NCBI GenBank assembly: GCA_038251315.1
Contig: JBBSBK010000090.1
Coordinates: 1-15,667 of the forward strand
Source of the DNA: JBBKXP01 sp038251315
Lineage (GTDB): Bacteria; Pseudomonadota; Alphaproteobacteria; Rhodobacterales; Rhodobacteraceae
Direction: 5' to 3'
DNA length: 15,667 nt
The notes under the pieces are model-generated. The model was not told the DNA's origin, did no database searches, and saw nothing but the letters and a program-made list of their open reading frames with translations. Shown piece after piece: positions 1 through 6,044 of this stretch (within the stretch, counting starts at the first letter, position 1; each line of letters opens with the position of its first letter). The translations under genes were made by a program, and so were the position numbers.

Positions 1-790
1 ACGCCAGTGCGGTCTCCCACTGTGCGCCTTTGGGCGCGTGGGGGCGGCCCATGCAGTAGGCGTAGGTCTTTTCGTCGGGCGCGATCAGCCCGGCCCGTGC
101 GCCGCCTTCGATCGCCATGTTGCAGACCGTCATGCGGCCTTCCATTGACAGATCGCGGATCGCTTGCCCGCAGTATTCGATCACGTAACCCGTGCCGCCC
201 GCCGTGCCGGTGACGCCGATCACCGACAGGGTGATGTCCTTGGCGGTAACGCCGGGGCGCAGATGGCCGGTGATTTCGACCTTCATGTTCTTGCCCTTGC
301 GCTGGATCAGCGTCTGGGTCGCCAGAACGTGTTCGACCTCGGACGTGCCGATGCCGTGGGCGAGTGCGCCGAATGCGCCGTGGGTCGCGGTGTGGCTGTC
401 GCCGCAGACCACCGTCATCCCCGGCAGGGTCCAGCCCTGTTCGGGGCCGACGATGTGAACGATGCCCTGACGCACGTCGGACACGGGGTAATAGTGGATG
501 CCGAAATCGAGCGCGTTCTTGTCGAGGGCGGCGACCTGAATACGGCTGTCTTCGGTCATCGTCGCGGCATTGGCGCGGTCAATCGTCGTCGGCACGTTGT
601 GGTCAGGAACGGCGATGGTTTTGTCGGGGGCGCGGACCTTGCGGCCTGACAGACGCAGACCCTCGAAGGCCTGCGGGCTGGTGACTTCATGCACCAGATG
701 CCGGTCGATATAGAGCAGGCAGGTGCCGTCATCGGCCTCGTGCGCCACATGGGCATCCCAGATTTTGTCATAAAGCGTCTTGGGGGACAT
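1..790 (-). CDS. leuC: 3-isopropylmalate dehydratase large subunit (partial, N-terminal part)
   Basis: The large subunit of isopropylmalate isomerase interconverts 2- and 3-isopropylmalate in cytoplasmic leucine biosynthesis, working with LeuD. The first 263 codons lie in the window and the 3' end runs off the left edge. The translation starts MSPKTLYDKIWDAHVAHEAD and carries the aconitase-family signature CGDSHTATHG at residues 129-138, followed by GAFGALAHGIGTSEVEHVLA. The family is about 470 residues long, so the C-terminal [4Fe-4S] cysteine ligands lie outside the window. I chose the ATG at 788-790 because a GGGAG Shine-Dalgarno element (798-802 on the opposite strand) sits 7 bases upstream and the start matches the family. 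The gene is transcribed away from mscS. Its 240-base leader contains hairpins and a possible short upstream ORF. No frameshift is visible. The identification is very secure. Confidence 0.96.
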   Translation of the reverse strand, partial: MSPKTLYDKIWDAHVAHEADDGTCLLYIDRHLVHEVTSPQAFEGLRLSGRKVRAPDKTIAVPDHNVPTTIDRANAATMTEDSRIQVAALDKNALDFGIHYYPVSDVRQGIVHIVGPEQGWTLPGMTVVCGDSHTATHGAFGALAHGIGTSEVEHVLATQTLIQRKGKNMKVEITGHLRPGVTAKDITLSVIGVTGTAGGTGYVIEYCGQAIRDLSMEGRMTVCNMAIEGGARAGLIAPDEKTYAYCMGRPHAPKGAQWETALA

Positions 791-828
791 GGGTCCACTC
801 CCGTATGAATGAATGTGCTTGGGGATCA

Positions 829-885
829 GGCGCAGGTGCGCCGGGGTCGATCAGACGCGCGCGAGAATGGTGCAGGTCGCACCAT
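829..885 (-). promoter_or_regulatory. leuC leader: two hairpins with a possible alternative pairing
   Basis: On the leuC strand there is a perfect 7-bp stem ATGGTGC/GCACCAT with a 5-base loop (885 to 867), then a 5-bp stem GGCGC/GCGCC with loop ACCT (842 to 829). The GGTGCG of the first 5' arm (883-878) can also pair with CGCACC (840-835) of the second hairpin, so the two states would exclude each other. No T-run follows the second stem, so it is not a typical intrinsic terminator. In GC-rich DNA such pairings can arise by chance; a regulatory role is inference. Confidence 0.3.
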
Positions 886-937
886 AGAACCGCCAAGGGA
901 GGCGGCTGCGGTCGGCAATGTCGAAAACAGCGCTCAT
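851..937 (-). CDS. possible 28-residue leader or small protein upstream of leuC
   Basis: An ATG-to-TGA ORF of 28 codons lies in the leuC leader, beginning MSAVFDIADR and ending ILARV. There is no Shine-Dalgarno sequence. However, a -10-like element lies 7 bases before the ATG, so transcription could begin at or near the A of the ATG and give a leaderless message, as is reported for the trpL uORF of Sinorhizobium. About 20 of 27 sense codons end in G or C, similar to neighbouring genes. The first leader hairpin lies inside its last codons. It has only two leucine codons (13 and 24), so it is not a classical leucine attenuator peptide. I do not recognise a family. It could be a chance ORF. Confidence 0.25.
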   Translation of the reverse strand: MSAVFDIADRSRLPWRFYGATCTILARV

Positions 938-944
938 GAGGTGC

Positions 945-973
945 GGGATACACCCCTGCAAGGGTTCCCGCAA
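945..973 (-). promoter_or_regulatory. candidate sigma70-type promoter for leuC
   Basis: Reading the leuC strand, TTGCGG (973-968) and TATCCC (950-945) are separated by 17 bases. The -35 fits the consensus moderately and the -10 weakly. The expected transcription start falls at about 937-939, giving a leader of roughly 148 bases. This is inference from sequence only. Confidence 0.25.
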
Positions 974-1004
974 GGGTCGCGCTTGTGACCACGCCGCTTG
1001 CGGG
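967..1004. repeat. inverted repeat in the leuC-mscS divergent region
   Basis: CCCGCAAG (967-974) and CTTGCGGG (997-1004) form a perfect 8-bp inverted repeat around 22 bases. The left arm is also a near copy of the adjacent CCTGCAAG just upstream. It overlaps the candidate leuC -35 element and lies 27 bases before the mscS start, so it could be an operator for either gene or a hairpin in a leader. Nothing identifies a regulator. Confidence 0.3.
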
Positions 1005-1030
1005 GCAGTATATCGCCGAAGGGGCAAGGC

Positions 1031-2380
1031 ATGGAACCAGACCAGCCATCCGTGGCGGAACAGGCGGGCGCGATCCTTGAGGTCGGGCAGGGGCTATGGG
1101 GGCAGACGCTGTTGTTCGGCCAGTCACTGCTGCGGCCGTGGAGTGCGTATCAGATCGGGATCATCGTCGGGCTGTTCATCGTCGCGCATCTGCTGCGGTT
1201 GATCATTGCCCCGCGTCTGCACGCATGGATGCGCACCCGCGAAGGCTGGCCCAAGTGGCGGATGCGTTACATGGTCGTCCTGCACAAACGATTGCGGGCG
1301 ATCTTTTTCGTCGCGCTGATCTGGATCACTTATACGGTGATGCGTGAATGGACGTGGCCCAGCCGGTCCTACATCATCGGGCTGGTCGCCAATCTGTCGA
1401 CCGCCTGGCTGATCGTCGTTTTCACCACCCGGCTGATCGCCAATAATTTCATGCGGGCGGTGGTGCGCTATGGCGCGTGGATCTGGATCACCCTGTCGAT
1501 CCTTGACCTGCGGTTGCAGGCCGAGGGGTTGCTAGACAAAATTGCCATCGAATTCGGCACCTTTCGCATTTCCGTCTGGCTGATCCTGCAGGCGCTGTTC
1601 GTGCTGGGCCTGCTGTTCTTCGGGGCGCGGTTCCTGTCGCGCATCACGACGGCCCGGATCAAGGACAGCCCCGATATCAGCCCGTCGATGCAGGTGCTGA
1701 CGGTCAAGTTCCTGCAGATGCTGCTGTATGGCGCGGCGTTCTTTATTGGGTTGAGGTCGTTGGGGATCGACCTGACGGGCCTTGCGGTGCTGTCGGGTGC
1801 GATTGGTGTCGGTCTGGGGTTCGGTCTGCAAAAGGTGGTGTCGAACCTTGTGTCGGGAATCATCATCCTGCTGGACAAGTCGATCAAGCCGGGCGACGTC
1901 ATTTCCATCGGTGACACCTTTGGCTGGATCAACAGTCTGGGGGCGCGGTATGTGTCGGTCGTCACCCGCGACGGCAAGGAATACCTGATTCCGAACGAGG
2001 ATCTGATCACCGGGCAGGTGGTCAATTGGTCCCATTCCAACGATTTCGTCCGGCTCGACCTGACGTTCGGCACCTCTTATGGTGACAGCCCGCATGATGT
2101 GCGCCGGATCGCCATCGAGGCGGCCAGGACCGTGCCGCGGGTGCTGAGCAACCGGCCGATTGTGTGCCACATCACGGGCTTTGGCGACAGTTCGGTCGAT
2201 TACGTGCTGCGCATCTGGATCAAGGATCCGACACAGGGGCTGGCAAACCTGCGTGGCGATGTCTATCTGGCCCTATGGGACGCTTTCGCCGATAACGGCA
2301 TCAGCTTCCCGTTCCCTCAACGCGAAATCAAGGTGTTGGAGGGATCGACGATCAACACCGAGGGACCCCCCAAACAATGA
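1031..2380 (+). CDS. MscS-family mechanosensitive ion channel
   Basis: This is an inner-membrane channel of the small-conductance mechanosensitive (MscS) superfamily, expected to release solutes on hypo-osmotic shock. It has 449 residues, longer than E. coli MscS (286), with extra N-terminal membrane segments at about 41-60, 88-104, 114-134, 149-160 and 183-198. The conserved core starts near residue 222. The pore-lining TM3 is glycine/alanine rich (LSGAIGVGLGFGLQKVVSN, 254-272), followed by SGIIILLDKSIKPGDVI and the beta domain with YLIPNEDLI (318-326). The ATG at 1031 has GAAGGGG (1018-1024) 6 bases upstream; an upstream in-frame start lacks this support. Its last four bases overlap the start of the transglutaminase-like gene, so the two are probably co-translated. 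The family is secure, but subfamily and gating are unknown. Confidence 0.93.
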   Translation: MEPDQPSVAEQAGAILEVGQGLWGQTLLFGQSLLRPWSAYQIGIIVGLFIVAHLLRLIIAPRLHAWMRTREGWPKWRMRYMVVLHKRLRAIFFVALIWITYTVMREWTWPSRSYIIGLVANLSTAWLIVVFTTRLIANNFMRAVVRYGAWIWITLSILDLRLQAEGLLDKIAIEFGTFRISVWLILQALFVLGLLFFGARFLSRITTARIKDSPDISPSMQVLTVKFLQMLLYGAAFFIGLRSLGIDLTGLAVLSGAIGVGLGFGLQKVVSNLVSGIIILLDKSIKPGDVISIGDTFGWINSLGARYVSVVTRDGKEYLIPNEDLITGQVVNWSHSNDFVRLDLTFGTSYGDSPHDVRRIAIEAARTVPRVLSNRPIVCHITGFGDSSVDYVLRIWIKDPTQGLANLRGDVYLALWDAFADNGISFPFPQREIKVLEGSTINTEGPPKQ

Positions 2381-3192
2381 TTCTGACGATAGCCGTCGAT
2401 CTGGATTACGATGTGCCCGAGCCTTGCGATATCCTGTTGCAGATCGAGGTGGCGCATGGCGGCGATCAGGTGGTCAGCGACGCGACGACCAGCTTTGGCG
2501 CGGTTCCGCCGCTGACCCGGATCGAAGGCGACGCCGATGTCGGCGAACGGATCTGGTTGCGCCCGAACGACCGACTGACCTGTGCCTACCGTGCGACAGT
2601 GGCGGTCGACCGGGCCGTTGCCGACCTCATGACGCTGCCTGCAGACCTGCCGCATGACCTGCCCGCCGACGTTGTCGCCTATCTGATGCCGTCGCGCTAT
2701 TGCCCGTCGGACCAGTTTCAGACCTTTGTCGATGGCGAATTCGGCGCGCTGCAAGGCGGTGCCAGGGTCATGGCGATGCGCGACTGGATTGCCGACCGGT
2801 TCACTTATGTTCCAGGGTCGAGCGGTGCCCAGACCACGGCGCTGGATACCTTCGTGCAACGACAGGGGGTTTGCCGCGATTACGCCCACGTCCTCATCAC
2901 CCTGTGCCGCGCCGCCACGATCCCGGCCCGGTTTGCCAGCGTCTATGCCGCTGCCGTCGAGCCGCCCGACTTTCACGCGGTGGCGGAGGTTTTTCTCGGC
3001 GGTGCCTGGCATCTGGTCGATGCGACAGGGATGGCCACAGCGGACGGCATGGCACGGATCGGCGTCGGACGGGACGCCGCCGACGTGGCGTTCATGACCA
3101 GTTACGGCGCTGTGACCATGCGGGGCCAGACGGTTGCGGTGGCGGTGGTTGATCAGCCCGGCATGGACCCAGTCCAGGGTTTGCGAACTTGA
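2377..3192 (+). CDS. transglutaminase-like (cysteine protease fold) domain protein
   Basis: This is a 271-residue protein with an N-terminal beta-rich region (1-100) and a transglutaminase-like core. The catalytic triad is visible as Cys166 in QGVCRDYAH, His200 in DFHAVAEVF and Asp215 in HLVDATG. The spacing and the R-D-Y/F-A-H context match the bacterial transglutaminase-like superfamily, many members of which are peptidases or amide hydrolases rather than crosslinkers. No signal peptide is evident, so a cytoplasmic location is likely. The ATG overlaps the stop of the MscS gene by four bases (ATGA), with GAGGGA about 11 bases upstream. Substrate is unknown. The tight coupling to a channel gene suggests co-expression but does not show a joint function. 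Confidence 0.88.
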   Translation: MILTIAVDLDYDVPEPCDILLQIEVAHGGDQVVSDATTSFGAVPPLTRIEGDADVGERIWLRPNDRLTCAYRATVAVDRAVADLMTLPADLPHDLPADVVAYLMPSRYCPSDQFQTFVDGEFGALQGGARVMAMRDWIADRFTYVPGSSGAQTTALDTFVQRQGVCRDYAHVLITLCRAATIPARFASVYAAAVEPPDFHAVAEVFLGGAWHLVDATGMATADGMARIGVGRDAADVAFMTSYGAVTMRGQTVAVAVVDQPGMDPVQGLRT

Positions 3193-3249
3193 TCCGGTTC
3201 GCTGTGATGTTGCCGAATACAACAGTTTTGCGCGACATGCCGCCTTTCC

Positions 3250-3259
3250 CGTCGCGACG
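3250..3259. repeat. perfect 10-bp palindrome upstream of the rsfS promoter
   Basis: CGTCGCGACG is fully self-complementary and lies 11 bases before the candidate -35 element of rsfS and 57 bases after the stop of the transglutaminase-like gene. Flanking CCC and GGGG extend it imperfectly. It could be an operator or part of a weak terminator hairpin; no T-run follows at once. In GC-rich DNA chance is possible. Confidence 0.2.
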
Positions 3260-3270
3260 TCGGGGATTTG

Positions 3271-3299
3271 TTGAAAGTTTACCGTGTCGTTGCTACCTT
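3271..3299 (+). promoter_or_regulatory. candidate sigma70-type promoter for rsfS-rlmH
   Basis: TTGAAA (3271-3276) and TACCTT (3294-3299) are 17 bases apart, in the AT-richest part of the 3193-3405 gap. Transcription would start near 3306, about 35 bases before the AGGAGG element. If correct, it excludes the upstream in-frame TTG codons at 3268 and 3271 as translation starts. Confidence 0.4.
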
Positions 3300-3340
3300 T
3301 GCTCCATACCCGGCGCCGGGGTTCTTCAGCGGTGCGTTTC

Positions 3341-3346
3341 AGGAGG
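3341..3346 (+). promoter_or_regulatory. strong Shine-Dalgarno with no well-placed ATG
   Basis: A perfect AGGAGG is followed directly by ATGATGATCTG. The first ATG is 0 bases and the second 3 bases away, both too close for good use, and both are out of frame with rsfS. The in-frame CTG at 3355 is 8 bases away, the expected distance. This site therefore decides between a CTG start for rsfS and a translated leader ORF. Confidence 0.5.
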
Positions 3347-3406
3347 ATGATGATCTGTCACTTACCACCCACGCGGCCCCGGCGGCTGCACCCCGTGCCG
3401 GCCTGA
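3347..3406 (+). CDS. possible 18-19 residue leader ORF coupled to rsfS
   Basis: From ATG 3347 or 3350 a short frame rich in Pro and Arg (beginning MMICHLPPTR) runs to TGA at 3404-3406. The stop overlaps the first ATG of rsfS as TGATG, a geometry typical of translational coupling. The only Shine-Dalgarno element is close to its start. The alternative is that AGGAGG drives the CTG start of rsfS and this frame is silent. No homologue is known to me. Confidence 0.22.
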   Translation: MMICHLPPTRPRRLHPVPA

Positions 3407-3777
3407 TGGCAGGTACGACAACGGCCACCAGCGACAAGCTGCTTGCGGCCATTCTGCAATCCCTCGACGACGACAAGGCCGAAGAGGTCGTGCAGATCGA
3501 TCTGCGCGGCAAATCCGAAATGGCCGACCACATGGTCATCGCGTCCGGCCGATCGACCCGGCAGGTCGGTGCCATCGCGGAAAAGCTGATGGATCGGTTG
3601 AAAACCGAATTTGGCGTGATTTCCAAGGTCGAAGGCAAGGATATCGGCGATTGGGTGCTGATCGACGCGGGCGATGTCATCGTCCACGTGTTCCGCCCCG
3701 AAGTGCGCGATTTCTATCAGTTGGAAAAGATGTGGATGCCCAGCCCTACGACTGGTGCGGTCGCAAAGTCCAGCTAG
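3406..3777 (+). CDS. rsfS: ribosomal silencing factor RsfS
   Basis: RsfS (DUF143/Iojap family) binds ribosomal protein uL14 on the 50S subunit and blocks joining to 30S, lowering translation in starvation. From the ATG at 3406 the product is 123 residues, close to the family's 105-125. The conserved core is obvious: DDKAEEVVQIDLRGKSEMADHMVIASGRSTRQV in the N-terminal half, then KVEGKDIGDWVLIDAGDVIVHV and the C-terminal REFYQLEKMW-type ending. The start is uncertain. ATG 3406 has no Shine-Dalgarno of its own but overlaps a short upstream frame. A CTG at 3355 sits 8 bases after a perfect AGGAGG and would add 17 residues. An upstream TTG would lie inside the likely promoter. rlmH follows with no spacer, a conserved pairing. 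Confidence 0.95.
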   Translation: MAGTTTATSDKLLAAILQSLDDDKAEEVVQIDLRGKSEMADHMVIASGRSTRQVGAIAEKLMDRLKTEFGVISKVEGKDIGDWVLIDAGDVIVHVFRPEVRDFYQLEKMWMPSPTTGAVAKSS

Positions 3778-4248
3778 TTGCGGCTGCAAGTCTGCGCTGT
3801 CGGCCGCCTGCGGGCGGGGCCGGAGCGTGACCTGATCGACGATTACCTGAAACGGTTCGACCGCACGGGCCGCGCCCTTGGCCTTGGCCCCGCGCAGGTG
3901 ATCGAGGTCGAGGATAAAAAGGGCGGCGGCATGGCGGCAGAGGCCGTGCTGCTGGACCGTGCCATGCCCGCCGGGGCGCTGGTCTGTTGTCTGGACGAAC
4001 GCGGGCGGCAGATGACATCGCCGGATTTTGCCGATCTGCTGGCCGGATGGCGCGATGCGGGGCGATCCGACATCGCATTCGTTATCGGCGGGGCTGATGG
4101 GATTGACCCCGCCCTGCGCGCCCGTGCCGATGCCGCGCTGTCGTTCGGGCCGATGGTCTGGCCGCACATGTTGGTCCGGGTGATGCTGGCCGAACAAATG
4201 TATCGTGCAGCAAGTATTATGGCGGGCGCGCCGTACCACCGGGTGTAG
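3778..4248 (+). CDS. rlmH: 23S rRNA (pseudouridine1915-N3)-methyltransferase RlmH
   Basis: RlmH is a SPOUT-class methyltransferase that methylates pseudouridine 1915 in helix 69 of 23S rRNA on assembled 70S ribosomes. The product is 156 residues, the usual length. The SAM-binding knot is visible as FVIGGADGID (101-110), and the C-terminal motif VRVMLAEQMYRA...GAPYHRV (133-156) is typical, ending in the conserved YHR-type tail. The start is a TTG directly after the rsfS stop (TAG|TTG), with no strong Shine-Dalgarno. It matches the usual N-terminus (MRLQVCAVGRL), so initiation is probably coupled to termination of rsfS. Both genes act on the ribosome and are probably one transcript ending at the palindrome downstream. 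Confidence 0.96.
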   Translation: MRLQVCAVGRLRAGPERDLIDDYLKRFDRTGRALGLGPAQVIEVEDKKGGGMAAEAVLLDRAMPAGALVCCLDERGRQMTSPDFADLLAGWRDAGRSDIAFVIGGADGIDPALRARADAALSFGPMVWPHMLVRVMLAEQMYRAASIMAGAPYHRV

Positions 4249-4255
4249 ATAAGAA

Positions 4256-4291
4256 CTTTTGGCCTTCGGCGAGGATATTTTTGGCCAAAAG
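4256..4291. terminator. palindromic intergenic element, possible terminator after rlmH
   Basis: CTTTTGGCC (4256-4264) and GGCCAAAAG (4283-4291) form a perfect 9-bp inverted repeat enclosing 18 bases that include TTCGGCGAGGATATTTTT. The element starts 7 bases after the rlmH stop and is the only such structure in the 158-base gap before the next gene. The core CGGCGAGGATATTT resembles a motif I recall as recurring after genes in Rhodobacterales genomes; that is memory and was not checked. The small GCC-TTC-GGC hairpin followed by a T-run, and the A/T ends of the long stem, would suit a terminator. Confidence 0.4.
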
Positions 4292-4406
4292 AAGGCGCAA
4301 GACCAGGGCCCATTCACTTTGCCATAACAACTCCGCCCGAAGGGTCCGCCATTTGCAGCATCTGCTTGCCGTTTGCCTTGTCCGCGCCGCGTGTTAAGCC
4401 GATTCC

Positions 4407-5342
4407 ATGACTGCGATTTTTCTCGAAACCCTGCCGTTCTTTGCCCTGATCGCCCTTGGCTATGGCGCGGGGCGGACCGGGTTTTTCACCCCCGAGGCGA
4501 CGGCGTATCTGACCAAATTCGTGTTCTATTTCGCCCTGTCGGCCATGTTGTTCAGGTTTTCGGCGAACCTGTCGATCGGTGCGATTTTCGACTGGCCGTT
4601 TGTCTTGGCCTACCTCTGGGGCACCACGACCATCTATCTGGTGGCCACTGCCGTTGGCCTGATCCGCCGTCTGGGCGTTGCCGAAACCGCGGTCGAGGCG
4701 CAGTGCGCGGTGATCGGCAACGTCGGGTTTCTGGGTATCCCGATGCTCGTCATGCTGCTGGGAGAGGCCGCCATTGGTCCGGTGATGATGATTCTGGCGG
4801 TCGATCTGATCGTGTTCGGGTCACTGATCGTGATCCTGATTACCGGATCGCGCGATGGCCGGGTGAGTTTGGGTATTCTGCGCACTGTCGGCATTGGCCT
4901 GCTGAAAAACCCGATGATCGTGTCCATCGTGCTGGGCCTTGCGTGGTCGGCCACCGGATTTGCCCTGCCGCGCCCGGTCAATGCGTTTGTCTCCATCCTT
5001 GGCGCTGCTGCTACCCCCGGCGCGCTGTTCGCCATCGGCGCGTCGCTGGCGACCAAATCGGCCGAACGGATCGCCGTCGCAGGCTGGCTGTCATTCTGCA
5101 AGCTGGTGTTGCACCCCGCCGCCGTCGCCTTTGCCGCGCTGTTCATGTTCCCCGTCCAGCCCTATGCCGCCGGGGTGATGATCGCCGCAGCAGCTTTGCC
5201 CGTCGCGGGCAATGTCTACATCCTTGCCCAGCATTACGGCGTGGCACCTGCCCGCGTGTCGGCGTCGATCCTGCTGTCCACCCTTGTGTCCGTGCTGACC
5301 GTGTCGGGCGTTATCGCCTGGGTCAGTGGTTTCATGCCCTGA
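4407..5342 (+). CDS. AEC (auxin efflux carrier) family transporter
   Basis: This is a 311-residue polytopic inner-membrane protein of the AEC family (bile/arsenite/riboflavin transporter-like superfamily), whose bacterial members carry organic acids or amino-acid derivatives. Hydrophobic segments repeat along its whole length, about ten in two halves. Typical elements are LPFFALIALGYGAGRTGFF (9-27), the discontinuous-helix region around AVIGNVGFLGIPM (100-112), LLKNPMIVSIVLGL, and the second-half AAAALPVAGNVYILAQHYG. The ATG at 4407 has only a weak ribosome site. The gene begins 158 bases after rlmH and stops 12 bases before the deiodinase-like gene, so it may head that operon. Substrate cannot be read from sequence; nothing supports a link to auxin itself. 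Confidence 0.9.
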   Translation: MTAIFLETLPFFALIALGYGAGRTGFFTPEATAYLTKFVFYFALSAMLFRFSANLSIGAIFDWPFVLAYLWGTTTIYLVATAVGLIRRLGVAETAVEAQCAVIGNVGFLGIPMLVMLLGEAAIGPVMMILAVDLIVFGSLIVILITGSRDGRVSLGILRTVGIGLLKNPMIVSIVLGLAWSATGFALPRPVNAFVSILGAAATPGALFAIGASLATKSAERIAVAGWLSFCKLVLHPAAVAFAALFMFPVQPYAAGVMIAAAALPVAGNVYILAQHYGVAPARVSASILLSTLVSVLTVSGVIAWVSGFMP

Positions 5343-5354
5343 AAGGAATATCCG

Positions 5355-6044
5355 ATGTCGGCCCCGCATTATGAACCCCTGCCGTTGCCCGATCTGCGCG
5401 AGGTCACGGACGCGCAGATGATCGCCGACGCGACAGCGTTCTACGACCACATCCGCACCCGCCATACGGTCCGCGATTACCTGCCCCGCCCGGTCCCTGC
5501 TGCGGTCATCGCCACCTGCATCCGCGCTGCCGGGACGGCCCCGAGTGGTGCAAACCAGCAGCCGTGGCATTTCGTGGCTATTGCAGACCCGGCGATGAAA
5601 TCGCGCATCCGCGCGGCGGCGGAGGAGGAAGAGGTGCGGTTTTATGATGGGGGCGGTGGCGATGAATGGCTGGCTGCGTTGGAGCCGATCGGCACCGGGG
5701 CAAGCAAGCCGCATCTGGATGTGGCCCCTTGGCTGATCGTCGTTTTTGCCCAGCGGTGGGGGGTCCGCGATGGTGCGAAGTTCAAGCACTATTATGTGCC
5801 GGAAAGTGTCGGTATCGCCACGGGGATGCTGATTACCGCCCTGCATACAGCGGGGTTGAGTTGCCTGACCCATACGCCCAACCCGATGAAATTTCTGAAT
5901 GAATTATGCGATCGGCCCGAACAGGAAAAGGCGGTGATGATTCTGGCTGTCGGGCATCCGTCGCCCGATGCGACTGTCCCTGCCGTGGCGAAAAAGAAGA
6001 AGCCGCTGGATGAGATCATGACGATGTTTGGAGGTGAGGCATGA
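5355..6044 (+). CDS. iodotyrosine deiodinase-like nitroreductase-family flavoprotein
   Basis: This is a 229-residue FMN-dependent protein of the nitroreductase fold. The phosphate-binding segment RTRHTVRDY (34-42), GTAPSGANQQPW (60-71) and HYYVPESVGIATGMLITALHTAGL (145-168) are family marks. The details match iodotyrosine deiodinase (IYD) better than generic nitroreductases: the EEEE run, SKPHLDVAPWLI, and ATVP...KKKPLDEIM at the C-terminus. The lid residues that grip the iodotyrosine zwitterion in human IYD (Glu157, Tyr161, Lys182, from memory) align with Glu93, Tyr97 and Lys118, with the same 4 and 25 residue spacings. The human membrane anchor is absent, so the enzyme should be soluble. 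The ATG has AAAGGA 7 bases upstream. The gene overlaps fghA by ATGA. The natural substrate is unknown: a halotyrosine, another halophenol or a nitroaromatic are all possible. Confidence 0.85.
   Translation: MSAPHYEPLPLPDLREVTDAQMIADATAFYDHIRTRHTVRDYLPRPVPAAVIATCIRAAGTAPSGANQQPWHFVAIADPAMKSRIRAAAEEEEVRFYDGGGGDEWLAALEPIGTGASKPHLDVAPWLIVVFAQRWGVRDGAKFKHYYVPESVGIATGMLITALHTAGLSCLTHTPNPMKFLNELCDRPEQEKAVMILAVGHPSPDATVPAVAKKKKPLDEIMTMFGGEA

Noticed and set aside
851..937. Classical leucine attenuator peptide upstream of leuC
   Set aside because: Only two leucine codons, not consecutive, and no terminator T-run after the hairpins. Kept only as an undefined candidate leader.
768..1127. 119-codon minus-strand frame covering the leuC-mscS gap
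   Set aside because: It runs into leuC and the 5' end of mscS in other frames, has no ribosome site, and its Pro/Ala/Arg-rich product shows no domain.
2317..3222. 301-codon frame antisense to the transglutaminase-like gene
   Set aside because: A GC-bias shadow: the plus-strand gene has an intact catalytic triad and an overlapping start, while the antisense product is His/Arg/Gln rich with no motif.
5622..5636. Glu run (EEEE) and a later Lys run in the deiodinase-like protein as possible repeats or frameshift sites
   Set aside because: Both runs match conserved positions in the IYD family and the frame is uninterrupted.
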